From the NCBI GenBank assembly GCA_024762915.1, contig JANTGL010000157.1, positions 1-6,379 on the forward strand: a stretch of DNA of 6,379 nucleotides. The letters are read 5' to 3'. Within the stretch, counting starts at the first letter, position 1; each line of letters opens with the position of its first letter. The translations under genes and the position numbers were made by a program. Positions 1 to 6,332 of the stretch are shown here, one piece after another. This DNA is from Bacteroidales bacterium. GTDB taxonomy: Bacteria; Bacteroidota; Bacteroidia; Bacteroidales; JAADGE01. A model generated the notes under the pieces. The model did not search any database, was not told where the DNA came from, and saw nothing but the letters and a program-made list of their open reading frames with translations.

Positions 1-176
1 TTTTCGGAAAATTGTTCTGTTTCTTTTTTTTTGTTTCCTGATGAAGTTATCAGGTCAATTTCTATATTCGGGTAATTTCTGAAAACTTTAAACAATTCGA
101 GATTGACGGTTCCGGTTCCGCCCCCTAAAGGAGGAAATTCATTATTGAACATTAAAATTTTTAAACTATCCGGCAT
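1..176 (-). CDS. GT4-type glycosyltransferase, N-terminal fragment (cut by window edge)
   Basis: The minus strand is open from an ATG at 174-176 to the window edge, giving 58 complete codons with no stop. The protein begins MPDSLKILMFNNEFPPLGGG, followed by TGTVNLELFK. A hydrophobic beta strand (KILMF) running into NNEFPPLGGGTG is the typical first strand and glycine-rich loop of GT4 (GT-B fold) glycosyltransferases, where this loop lies near the donor nucleotide-sugar. The rest of the enzyme, including the C-terminal donor-binding domain, is outside the window, so the sugar and acceptor cannot be told. The start lies 5 nt after the stop of the upstream GT2 gene, so the two are probably co-transcribed and perhaps translationally coupled. 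Family assignment rests on the N-terminal motif alone, which is distinctive but short. Confidence 0.75.
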   Translation of the reverse strand, partial: MPDSLKILMFNNEFPPLGGGTGTVNLELFKVFRNYPNIEIDLITSSGNKKKETEQFSE

Positions 177-181
177 TGTTT

Positions 182-1120
182 TTATTCGAAATTTTTCATC
201 TCACTGATTACATAAAGCGGTCTTTGACGTACATCATCATAAATTTTTCCTATATATTCTCCGATAATCCAAAAAAGCATAAACATAAATCCCATAAATA
301 TAAAAAGAATTACAACCAGCCATTTGTATAAATGATAATAAGCTCCGGTCATTATAACATCTATGATTTGATACAAAAGAAGACCGAATCCGGAAATCAT
401 ACTGATAAGACCGAGTAAAAAACCAATTCTTAAGGGGAGCATTGAAAAGTTAAATACCCCGTCCATGCCGAGTTTTGCCAATTTCCCGAGAGTATAACCG
501 GATTCGCCTTTTTGCCTGTCGGGACGATGATAATCGACAAATTCGTGTTTGAAACCGGTCCAAGCAACCATTCCTCGTAAATACCTTGAATGCTCAGTCA
601 TTTGATTGATTTCGGCAAGCACTTTTTTATCGACCAATCGAAAATCGCCGACATTTTTAGGAATTTCAATGCGGGTGAATTTTCCCATTAAACGATAATA
701 TATCTTTGAACCGATTTTTTTCAAAAAGCTGTCTTTCCTGAAATTCTGTCTTCTGGCATATATAATATGATTCCCTTCAAGCCATTTGTCAATCATTTGT
801 TGAATCACTTCAGGCGGATCTTGTAAATCGCAATCCATTGATATTACAGCTTCACCGCCAGCATATTTTAATCCGGCTGAAAGCGCCGCTTGATGGCCGA
901 AATTTCGACTTAAATCGATGTATTTAACATGTTTATCTTTATCGGAAATTTCTTGCAGAATTTGAATTGTTTTATCAATGCTGCCGTCATTTATGAAAAT
1001 TAATTCCCATGAACTTTTATGATGATCCATTAAAGAAATAATTCGTTTATATAATAAAGGAATGTTTTTTTCTTCATTATAAGCCGGAACGACAAATGAA
1101 TATTTCGGGTTTTCAGGCAT
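182..1120 (-). CDS. GT2 family polyprenyl-phosphate glycosyltransferase (DPM1/GtrB/ArnC-like)
   Basis: This 312-residue protein is full length for bacterial enzymes that move a sugar from a nucleotide donor to undecaprenyl phosphate at the cytoplasmic face of the inner membrane. The GT-A domain is clear: SFVVPAYNEEKNI (8-20) for nucleotide binding, INDGS (43-47), SRNFGHQAAL (71-80), and the metal-binding DxD-type motif MDCDLQDPP (95-103, D96 and D98). RPDRQKGESGY (199-209) is the usual conserved loop before the membrane part. Two membrane helices follow at about 232-254 and 266-288, then the cytosolic tail EYIGKIYDDVRQRP, as in GtrB/DPM1-like bacterial proteins. The ATG at 1118-1120 is preceded by A-rich sequence and a good Bacteroidota promoter. 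A GT4 gene follows after 5 nt, suggesting a role in glycan or glycolipid assembly. The sugar transferred cannot be read from the sequence. Confidence 0.92.
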   Translation of the reverse strand: MPENPKYSFVVPAYNEEKNIPLLYKRIISLMDHHKSSWELIFINDGSIDKTIQILQEISDKDKHVKYIDLSRNFGHQAALSAGLKYAGGEAVISMDCDLQDPPEVIQQMIDKWLEGNHIIYARRQNFRKDSFLKKIGSKIYYRLMGKFTRIEIPKNVGDFRLVDKKVLAEINQMTEHSRYLRGMVAWTGFKHEFVDYHRPDRQKGESGYTLGKLAKLGMDGVFNFSMLPLRIGFLLGLISMISGFGLLLYQIIDVIMTGAYYHLYKWLVVILFIFMGFMFMLFWIIGEYIGKIYDDVRQRPLYVISEMKNFE

Positions 1121-1137
1121 TTTTTTGAATTTTATTA

Positions 1138-1169
1138 CAAATTTAAAAAAAGATATGACATTCGAGAAA
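1138..1169 (-). promoter_or_regulatory. Bacteroidota-type promoter for the GT2/GT4 operon
   Basis: On the minus strand TAAATTTG (1145 to 1138) matches the -7 consensus TAnnTTTG exactly. TTTC (1169 to 1166) sits 20 nt upstream, at the right distance for the TTTG -33 element. Transcription would begin about 10-15 nt before the ATG at 1120, leaving a very short leader. The match is by pattern only. Confidence 0.55.
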
Positions 1170-1238
1170 CAGTTTACGTTGCACGGAAATTTAAAAAATG
1201 TTAAATTAAAACTTTTATCAGTCAGAAACAGTATTTTG

Positions 1239-1246
1239 TATCTTTT
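1239..1246 (+). promoter_or_regulatory. Weak candidate -7 box for the outer-membrane protein gene
   Basis: TATCTTTT matches seven of eight positions of TAnnTTTG. It runs into a longer T tract ending in G at 1251, as if the box were stretched. No convincing TTTG -33 element lies about 20 nt upstream. It is the best plus-strand match seen in the 243-nt gap before the gene at 1364, and would give a leader of roughly 110 nt. Confidence 0.2.
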
Positions 1247-1302
1247 TTTTGTTCATTAATCAACCTTTTAGTTCATTTCGGAAAATACGGAAATCAGATG
1301 TT

Positions 1303-1318
1303 AAACCTTCGGGTTTTT
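1303..1318 (+). promoter_or_regulatory. UUCG-capped hairpin upstream of the outer-membrane protein gene
   Basis: AAACC (1303-1307) pairs with GGTTT (1312-1316) around TTCG (1308-1311), forming the very stable C(UUCG)G tetraloop, followed by further Ts. It could be a weak terminator or attenuator, or a leader hairpin 47 nt before the ATG. The stem has only five pairs, so it may be chance. Confidence 0.3.
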
Positions 1319-1363
1319 ATTAAGTCATAGTTCTGTATGATATAATTAAAAAAAAATGTAGTT

Positions 1364-3814
1364 ATGAAGAAATTAATTTTGATACCGTTCTTATTTTTCG
1401 GAGCGGTAATATTTGCTCAAGGACATTATCCGGGAGGAGGAATGAATCGTGAAAATATGCCGAAAGATGCACTTGTAAAAGGAATAATAAAAAGTGAAAT
1501 AACAAAGTTGCCTGTACAATTTGCAAATGCGGCCTTATTCAGTTTAAGAGATTCTTCGGTTGTTGCCGGAGCAGTGGCCGATGAGAACGGAAATTTTATT
1601 TTGGAGAATCTTCCTTACGGACGTTATTACCTGGTTATTGATTTTATCGGTTTTTATAAAAAAACAATTTCGGATATTAAGTTATTTCCGCAAAAGAAGG
1701 CGTTTGATGCAGGAACCGTTTTATTAAAAGATGCATCGGAAAATCTTGATGAGGTCGTCGTGAGCGGTGAACGGAATTTAGTCGAATATAAAATTGACAG
1801 GAAAGTGATTAATATTTCTAAAAATATTAATTCCTCCGGCGGAACTTTAGTTGATGCGCTGGAAAATGCCCCTTCGGTACAAGTTGATATTGACGGAAAC
1901 GTTACGATGAGAGGCAGTTCAAATTTTCAGGTTTTAATAGACGGGAAACCTTCGGTTTTAGATGCCAATGATATTTTGCAACAAATTCCGGCATCGGCGG
2001 TTGAAAATGTTGAAATTATTACCAATCCTTCCGTAAAATTTGATCCTGACGGAACAACGGGGATTATTAATATTATAATGAAAAAGACACATAAAAGCGG
2101 TCTGACCGGCGTTGTTAATGCTTCAATCGGAACGGGAGACAAGTATTCAACGGACTTTTTGTTAAATTACAGAACAAAAAAAGTCGGTTTTTATGTTGGT
2201 GCAAACTACGGAGATCGTTCAAGTTTGGGAACGGGAAATTCATTACGAACAACTCTTCTCGATGACACAACAAATTATCTTGAATCAACTTCCGAAAGAA
2301 CACATCAGCGAAAATATTATTCGGTTAAAGGGGGCGTTGATTTTTATTTAAATGATAATAATACATTGTCATTGTCCGGGAGATACGGTTATTTCGGTTT
2401 CGGAATGAGCAGTGTTTCAGATATATACGAATATACTCTGCCTCTAAGTACGGATTATTATACAATAAATGACGGGACATTTGAAATCGGCGGCGGATTT
2501 TATTCCGGGAATGTTGATTACAAACATAATTTTGCAAAAAAAGGACATGAAATCAGTTTTTCGGCTAATTATTCCGTCAGATCCGGCGGTATCGAAAGTA
2601 CTGTCAGCGAAACAGAAACCGATGCTACTTTTTTAAACGCTGTTTCAGAATCAAAATACAAAACATTTCAGGACAGAGGACGTGACAGATGGCGAATCAA
2701 AGTTGATTACACTTATCCGATTAATGAAAAAAGTAAAATTGAAGCCGGATATCAAACCCGATTGCTGAATGCAAAAGGTGATTATGAGTATGAAAATTTC
2801 ATAAACGGCAGTTGGATTAAAGATGAAAATGTCAGTAACGATATGATTTTTACACGAAATATTCATTCTTTATATACAAGTTATTCGGGAGAATTTGCAG
2901 GTTTTACCTATATGGCGGGATTGAGAGGAGAGTTTACCGACAGAATAATAAATCAAATAACAAGCGGAGAAAAATATCCGATTAATCGGTTTGATTTTTT
3001 CCCGAGTTTGCATCTGTCAAAACAACTTTCGAAAACCGATCAAATGCAATTAAGTTACAGCCGAAGAGTGAACCGTCCCAGGCATTGGTATTTAAATCCG
3101 TTTCCCGGGTACTCGGATTCATATTCCGTTAGACAGGGAAACCCGGCATTATTGCCTGAGTTCATCGACTCTTATGAATTGTCTTATAATAAGCGTATTA
3201 AAAAATCTTTTTTTAATTTAGGTGCTTATTATCGTCAAACAAATAATTCAATGAATCGAATTCAACAATTACAAGACGACGGCAGAATTTTATACACTTT
3301 TGCTAATTTGGATAAAGAATTTGCATACGGTTCGGAACTTTCCGGTAATTTTCAATTTTTTAAATGGTGGACATTATATGCAAATCTTAATCTCTATTCT
3401 TATAATTTAGAAGGTGAAACGGGTATTACAACGAATCAACAAAGTTTTAACTATGATGCCAAAATTAATTCAACTTTTATGTTTTTAAAAAACAGCCGAT
3501 TGCAAATAAACGGATTTTATAATGCACCCACCGTTACGACACAAGGAAACAGAGAAGCATTTTATGTTTTTTCGGCCGCATTCAGACAAGAATTTTTTAA
3601 AAAGAAATTATCGGTTGTTCTGCGTGCAAACGATATCTTTAAAACAGGGAAGTATGTAACGGACACAGAAGGTCTCAATTTTTCTTCACACGATGAAATG
3701 TTGCGTGAAGCTCCGGTTTTTATGTTAAGTTTGAGCTATAAAATTAATAACTATAAACAGAAAAGAGGAGAACGCAATGATGATACGGGTGACGAAGGCG
3801 AAGGAATGATGTAA
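1364..3814 (+). CDS. TonB-dependent receptor-like outer-membrane beta-barrel protein (OMP_b-brl_3 type)
   Basis: The 816-residue protein has a Sec signal peptide at 1-19 (MKKLILIPFLFFGAVIFAQ), with cleavage likely near AQ|G. A short Gly-rich stretch (20-33) precedes a carboxypeptidase-regulatory-like beta-sandwich at about 36-122, with DENGNFILENLPYG followed by DFIGF. LDEVVVSGER (128-137) leads into a plug domain to about 240 (DALENAPSVQVDIDGNV, FQVLIDGKPS, IPASAVENVEIITNPS, GIINIIMKK). The remainder is a beta barrel rich in alternating aromatic strands, ending LSLSYKINNY, followed by a charged acidic tail (KRGERNDDTGDEGEGMM). This architecture is typical of Bacteroidota outer-membrane proteins with Pfam OMP_b-brl_3. 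They resemble TonB-dependent transporters, but their ligands are usually unknown. No SusD-like lipoprotein, sugar-degrading enzyme or regulator adjoins it, so polysaccharide uptake is not indicated. The ATG is preceded by A-rich sequence, as is usual in this phylum. Confidence 0.92.
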   Translation: MKKLILIPFLFFGAVIFAQGHYPGGGMNRENMPKDALVKGIIKSEITKLPVQFANAALFSLRDSSVVAGAVADENGNFILENLPYGRYYLVIDFIGFYKKTISDIKLFPQKKAFDAGTVLLKDASENLDEVVVSGERNLVEYKIDRKVINISKNINSSGGTLVDALENAPSVQVDIDGNVTMRGSSNFQVLIDGKPSVLDANDILQQIPASAVENVEIITNPSVKFDPDGTTGIINIIMKKTHKSGLTGVVNASIGTGDKYSTDFLLNYRTKKVGFYVGANYGDRSSLGTGNSLRTTLLDDTTNYLESTSERTHQRKYYSVKGGVDFYLNDNNTLSLSGRYGYFGFGMSSVSDIYEYTLPLSTDYYTINDGTFEIGGGFYSGNVDYKHNFAKKGHEISFSANYSVRSGGIESTVSETETDATFLNAVSESKYKTFQDRGRDRWRIKVDYTYPINEKSKIEAGYQTRLLNAKGDYEYENFINGSWIKDENVSNDMIFTRNIHSLYTSYSGEFAGFTYMAGLRGEFTDRIINQITSGEKYPINRFDFFPSLHLSKQLSKTDQMQLSYSRRVNRPRHWYLNPFPGYSDSYSVRQGNPALLPEFIDSYELSYNKRIKKSFFNLGAYYRQTNNSMNRIQQLQDDGRILYTFANLDKEFAYGSELSGNFQFFKWWTLYANLNLYSYNLEGETGITTNQQSFNYDAKINSTFMFLKNSRLQINGFYNAPTVTTQGNREAFYVFSAAFRQEFFKKKLSVVLRANDIFKTGKYVTDTEGLNFSSHDEMLREAPVFMLSLSYKINNYKQKRGERNDDTGDEGEGMM

Positions 3815-3836
3815 AAAATCTGAATAAATATTTAAG

Positions 3837-3844
3837 TATATTTG
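3837..3844 (+). promoter_or_regulatory. Perfect Bacteroidota -7 box in a gene-free gap
   Basis: TATATTTG followed by CA matches the TAnnTTTG element exactly. It lies 22 nt after the stop of the outer-membrane protein gene, and no plus-strand protein gene follows within reach. A matching TTTG -33 element is not evident about 20 nt upstream. Predicted initiation is about 3849-3852, at the 5' arm of the stem of the candidate small RNA. Confidence 0.45.
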
Positions 3845-3847
3845 CAA

Positions 3848-3973
3848 GTCATCGTAACATTTGGTTGATAAACAGAGGAATAAATACAAATTAGTTTCAC
3901 TTAAATTAACATAGTGATACGATGACTATCAATAAAAACGAGGATTCTAAATTAAATGAATCCTCGTTTTTTT
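3848..3973 (+). ncRNA. Candidate small RNA (promoter, closing stem, terminator)
   Basis: GTCATCGTA (3848-3856) is perfectly complementary to TACGATGAC (3918-3926). The helix continues inward after one mismatch with about four more pairs (3858-3861 with 3913-3916, one G-U) and outward by one A-T pair. The enclosed 50-60 nt are AT-rich. A strong intrinsic terminator follows at 3934-3973, and a -7 box ends just upstream at 3844. Together these outline a transcript of about 125 nt with no credible reading frame. It could instead be a structured 3' UTR, or a 3'-UTR-derived RNA, of the preceding outer-membrane protein gene. I do not recognise it as a known RNA family. Confidence 0.35.
3934..3973. 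terminator. Bidirectional intrinsic terminator
   Basis: AAAAACGAGGATTC (3934-3947) and GAATCCTCGTTTTT (3958-3971) form a perfect 14-bp stem with a 10-nt loop, followed by a T run to 3973. The A run on the left gives a U tract in the other direction. It can therefore end both plus-strand transcription from the outer-membrane gene (or the candidate small RNA) and minus-strand transcription of the SlyD-like gene, whose stop codon lies just beyond it. Confidence 0.9.
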
Positions 3974-3991
3974 ATTCAATTAAGTTATCGA

Positions 3992-4495
3992 TTAATGATC
4001 GTGTCCGTGTGAATGAACATGTCCGTGTTCCAATTCTTGCTTGGTAGATTCTCTTATTGAAAGAATTTTTCCGGTAAAATACAATTTTTCACCTGCAAGC
4101 GGATGATTGAAATCCAATTTTACGGTTTCATCCGTTAATGATACGACTTGACCGTTGAAACGATTTCCTTCTTGATCCTGTAACGGAATAACGTTTCCTA
4201 CGACTAATAAACCCTCTTCAATTTTTCCGTCTTGTTGAAAAACATTCATCGGAACATCGGCAAGATTTTCTTCATTTCTGACACCGTATCCTTCTTCGGC
4301 TGTTAACATAAAATCAAAAGAATCGTCAGCTTTAAGATTTGCCAAATTTTCTTCAAATTTCGGAAGCATCATTCCGCTTCCGTATATAAAATCTAATGGT
4401 TGATTTTCTTTTGCCGTATCAATAACTTCTCCGTCTTTTCCTGTTATTCGTAATTCATATGTCAGTGAAACAACATTGTTTTTTTCTGCTTTCAT
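3992..4495 (-). CDS. SlyD-like FKBP-type peptidyl-prolyl cis-trans isomerase
   Basis: The 167-residue cytosolic protein has no signal peptide. The split FKBP fold is visible: VVSLTYELRITGKDGEVID (8-26), then PLDFIYGSGMMLPKFEENL (33-51), corresponding to the G-x-x-xPxxE-AL segment of SlyD. EEGYGVRNEENLADVPMNVF (67-86) leads into the inserted chaperone (IF) domain at about 70-125. The second FKBP half contains LDFNHPLAGEKLYFTGKI (127-144), whose NHPLAG signature is highly characteristic. The C-terminus is a histidine-rich tail (HGHVHSHGHDH, 157-167), as in SlyD proteins that bind nickel and other metals. The known family role is proline isomerisation plus holdase activity, and in some species metal delivery. 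It is a single gene with its own promoter upstream and a shared terminator downstream. The symbol slyD is not assigned because several FKBP paralogs of this type exist in Bacteroidota. Confidence 0.93.
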   Translation of the reverse strand: MKAEKNNVVSLTYELRITGKDGEVIDTAKENQPLDFIYGSGMMLPKFEENLANLKADDSFDFMLTAEEGYGVRNEENLADVPMNVFQQDGKIEEGLLVVGNVIPLQDQEGNRFNGQVVSLTDETVKLDFNHPLAGEKLYFTGKILSIRESTKQELEHGHVHSHGHDH

Positions 4496-4518
4496 TATTG
4501 TGTTTTAAAATTAAGATG

Positions 4519-4526
4519 CAAAGATA
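4519..4526 (-). promoter_or_regulatory. -7 box of the SlyD-like gene
   Basis: On the minus strand TATCTTTG followed by CA is a perfect TAnnTTTG element, 23 nt before the ATG at 4495. No clear TTG -33 partner is visible in the AT-rich sequence upstream. The position is ideal for a short leader of about 15 nt. Confidence 0.6.
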
Positions 4527-4554
4527 TATTTTTTATTTAAATTTATCATCTTCC

Positions 4555-4585
4555 TTGTTTTTAATACGAAAAAATATTAATATTG
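4555..4585 (+). promoter_or_regulatory. Bacteroidota-type promoter for the CoA-binding protein gene
   Basis: TTG (4555-4557) and TAATATTG (4578-4585, seven of eight positions of TAnnTTTG) are 20 nt apart, the expected spacing. Transcription would start about 4590, roughly 15 nt before the ATG at 4606. It is divergent from, and partly interleaved with, the region feeding the SlyD-like gene. Confidence 0.45.
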
Positions 4586-4605
4586 AGAGCTAAATATCTG
4601 AAATT

Positions 4606-4962
4606 ATGAAAACATTAGTTGTAGGAGCAAGTCCGAATCCGGTCCGATATTCAAATAAAGCCGTACGTTTATTAAGAAAACATAATCATGAAGTGGTTCC
4701 TTTGGGCATACGCGAAGGTGAAATTGACAGCTTACAGATAATTAAAGGAAACCCGGAAATTTCTAATATTCATACAATTACGATGTATATAGGACCCAAA
4801 AGGCAAACGGAATACTATACGTATTTATTGGGATTAAAACCCCAACGGATAATTTTTAATCCGGGAACGGAAAACGCAGAATTAATTAATCTTGCCGAAA
4901 AGCAGGGAATTGAAACGATTCAAAATTGTACCTTAGTGATGCTTAATTCAGATTTATACTGA
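4606..4962 (+). CDS. Small CoA-binding (CoA_binding_2) Rossmann-fold protein
   Basis: The 118-residue protein is a single Rossmann-like domain. MKTLVVGASPNPVRYSNKAV (1-20) is the first beta strand and nucleotide-binding loop (VGASPNP) of the CoA_binding_2 family. The later conserved pieces are also present: KPQRIIFNPGTENAEL (78-93) and GIETIQNCTLVML (101-113), where the NPGTEN loop and the NCTLVML end strand are family hallmarks. Length is normal for these stand-alone proteins, which resemble the CoA-binding part of succinyl-CoA synthetase alpha subunits but lack the ligase domain. Their cellular role is unknown in most species, so no reaction is assigned. It appears to be monocistronic: it has its own promoter-like sequence and a terminator stem that begins in its stop codon. 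Confidence 0.9.
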   Translation: MKTLVVGASPNPVRYSNKAVRLLRKHNHEVVPLGIREGEIDSLQIIKGNPEISNIHTITMYIGPKRQTEYYTYLLGLKPQRIIFNPGTENAELINLAEKQGIETIQNCTLVMLNSDLY

Positions 4963-4991
4963 AAAAATCTGCCAATGATGACAGATTTTTT
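4962..4991. terminator. Bidirectional intrinsic terminator
   Basis: AAAAAATCTG (4962-4971) pairs with CAGATTTTTT (4982-4991) around a 10-nt loop. The stem is only moderately stable (three G-C/C-G pairs are absent or few), but the flanking A and T runs suit termination in both directions. It overlaps the last base of the CoA-binding gene's stop codon and lies 13 nt beyond the end of the convergent HhH protein gene. Confidence 0.7.
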
Positions 4992-5004
4992 AATTTTTAG
5001 CTAC

Positions 5005-5643
5005 TTATTTTTTCCGACCGCCTTTAAGTTCATCTTGCAGTTTTTTTAATTCTTCCCATTTATCTTCTGAAGCAAGTTTTGCTTGTTGCGGCCATGTTTC
5101 GGGATTGTGCATTGAATATCGTTTGCCTCCTTTTTCTGTAAGCAGTTTGCTGATTTTATCGGGATTGGCTTTTGATAATTTTTTATATGTTTCGTAACCG
5201 TTTTCGGTTAAAATTGATGCAATTTTAGGTCCGATACCTTCAATTTTTGTGAGATTGTCAGTCTTTACCTTTGTTTTAGTTTTAGATTTGGTTTTAGTCT
5301 TTAATTTTGTTTTAGGAGAAGAAACAATTTTTTGCGAAGTATTCTCAGTATTATTATTTGCAAGTTCAATATCAGACAAAGTTAATTTTTCTTCACATTC
5401 GATTAAACGTTTTTCAATTTTCTGTTTTTCGGCTTCAGCTTTCCTTTTCTCTGTCTGACACTCAATTAATAAACGCTCGTTTTGGTTGTAAACAGCTTGC
5501 AATCTGTTATTCTTATCTTCTAAAGCAGCAATGTATGCCTGAAGTTCACTTATTTTATTATTTTTAAGTAACCAACCGATAAAAAAACCGAGAATTGCTG
5601 CTCCGAGGAGCATAATAATAATATCAAAAATATGTCCGCCCAT
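5005..5643 (-). CDS. Membrane-anchored coiled-coil protein with C-terminal helix-hairpin-helix domain
   Basis: The 212-residue protein has three parts. Residues 6-26 are a membrane helix (FDIIIMLLGAAILGFFIGWLL). About 29-95 is a charged, heptad-like helix predicted to form a coiled coil (KISELQAYIAALEDKNNRLQ). A low-complexity Lys-Thr linker (111-128) leads to 130-212, a helix-hairpin-helix-type domain: LTKIEGIGPKIASILTENGY (131-150) carries the GIGPK hairpin (136-140). It is followed by RYSMHNPETWPQQAKLA and a C-terminal KLQDELKGGR. The domain pattern, ending in a MHNPxTWPxQAxLA-like block, recurs in Bacteroidota proteins, sometimes fused to OmpA or other envelope segments. HhH motifs usually bind DNA or protein without sequence specificity; the function here is unknown. 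It follows the OmpA-domain gene by 12 nt, so the two are likely co-expressed. The ATG at 5641-5643 fits the membrane helix. Confidence 0.85.
   Translation of the reverse strand: MGGHIFDIIIMLLGAAILGFFIGWLLKNNKISELQAYIAALEDKNNRLQAVYNQNERLLIECQTEKRKAEAEKQKIEKRLIECEEKLTLSDIELANNNTENTSQKIVSSPKTKLKTKTKSKTKTKVKTDNLTKIEGIGPKIASILTENGYETYKKLSKANPDKISKLLTEKGGKRYSMHNPETWPQQAKLASEDKWEELKKLQDELKGGRKK
5260..5313 (-). repeat. Six-base tandem repeat encoding alternating Lys-Thr
   Basis: Residues 111-128 of the HhH protein alternate Lys with mostly Thr (KTKLKTKTKSKTKTKVKT). It is encoded by nine degenerate six-base AAA-ACN-like units. The segment is a flexible, strongly basic linker between the coiled coil and the HhH domain. 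Confidence 0.75.
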
Positions 5644-5655
5644 GGTTTTATATGT

Positions 5656-6222
5656 TTAATTATTAATAATAGTAATTTCTGCGCGTCTGTTTAATTGTCG
5701 TCCTTCTTCCGTTTTATTGTCAGCAATCGGATTTGTTTGTCCTTTTGAAGAAGTTTCTATTCTGTTTTTATCAATACCTTGTTCCGTAAGTTTCTTTTTT
5801 AGGAATTCAGCACGATTTTTTCCGACAAACAGATTTGCTTGAGGTGTTCCCGTATTGTCTGTATAACCGGTTATAAGAATTTTATCGGTCGTATTTTTTT
5901 CAAAGTAAATTTTTAAATTTTCGGCAAATTCCGTAAAATCATTTTCAATATGAGAATTTACGAATGAATTTTTAGGAAATTTATTTAAAGTATAGCCGTT
6001 TGAAAGTTTTTTTTTAAGATTATTAATAACGGATACAGTATCTTTTATTTCAGAACTTTTTTTTAAGATAATTTTTTCTGTTTCTTTTTTATTGTTTTGA
6101 TTTGAAACAATTTCAGTTGTTTGAGTATCGCAATCTTTTTTTATTTTACAGACATACCAATAAGTTGATGCACCCGACCAAAGAATTAGCAGGACGGCAA
6201 ATAATCCGGAAGAAGCTTTCAT
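5656..6222 (-). CDS. OmpA-domain (peptidoglycan-binding) protein with N-terminal membrane anchor
   Basis: The frame is open from a GTG at 6243, but the ATG at 6220-6222 is preferred. It gives a 188-residue protein that begins MKASSGLFAVLLILWSGAST, a natural signal-anchor. Because that helix is followed by WYVCKIKKDC with no clear signal peptidase motif, it probably stays anchored with the rest in the periplasm. A polar, Lys-rich linker (about 30-70) leads to the OmpA C-terminal domain (about 75-185): ILITGYTDNTG (115-125), KNRAEFLKKKL (135-145), and TEEGRQLNRRAEITI (171-185). D122 and R137 occupy the positions that bind diaminopimelate of peptidoglycan in OmpA proteins. No outer-membrane barrel precedes the domain, unlike classical OmpA. 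It heads a two-gene unit with the HhH protein. Confidence 0.88.
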   Translation of the reverse strand: MKASSGLFAVLLILWSGASTYWYVCKIKKDCDTQTTEIVSNQNNKKETEKIILKKSSEIKDTVSVINNLKKKLSNGYTLNKFPKNSFVNSHIENDFTEFAENLKIYFEKNTTDKILITGYTDNTGTPQANLFVGKNRAEFLKKKLTEQGIDKNRIETSSKGQTNPIADNKTEEGRQLNRRAEITIINN

Positions 6223-6332
6223 GATACAGAATTTTTGAGACACACAATAATAAATAAAATAAATTAAAAATCAAAATAATAATCGTATTTATTTGTGCTA
6301 ATTATCAGATGATTAAAAAAAGGAATCGACTT

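Noticed and set aside
125..137. AAAGGAGG on the plus strand, a perfect Shine-Dalgarno-like sequence
   Set aside because: It is the complement of the Pro-Leu-Gly-Gly codons of the GT4 gene, and no plus-strand start codon with an open frame follows.
1341..1346. TATAAT as a sigma-70-type -10 box for the outer-membrane protein gene
   Set aside because: It leaves only about 10 nt before the ATG and has no TTGACA-like partner. Bacteroidota use a different -7 consensus, and TATAAT is expected by chance in such AT-rich DNA.
1927..2866. Several minus-strand open frames of 60-71 codons inside the outer-membrane protein gene
   Set aside because: They are antisense shadows of a long, well-supported gene; their peptides show no domain and their starts lack promoter signals.
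3922..4047. Short plus-strand ORF beginning MTINKNEDSKL (41 codons)
   Set aside because: It runs through the terminator stem and then antisense into the SlyD-like gene, and has no recognisable domain. It is best explained as chance.
5249..5567. Two plus-strand open frames (hydrophobic Val/Leu/Phe-rich peptides) opposite the HhH protein gene
   Set aside because: They arise from the complement of the Lys-rich linker and coiled-coil codons, which read as Phe/Leu/Val. No independent support.
6272..6279. Minus-strand TTATTTTG as a promoter for the OmpA/HhH unit
   Set aside because: It matches seven of eight positions of the -7 box but has no -33 partner and lies in a region where nearly any A/T word would match. 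Too weak to list as a feature.
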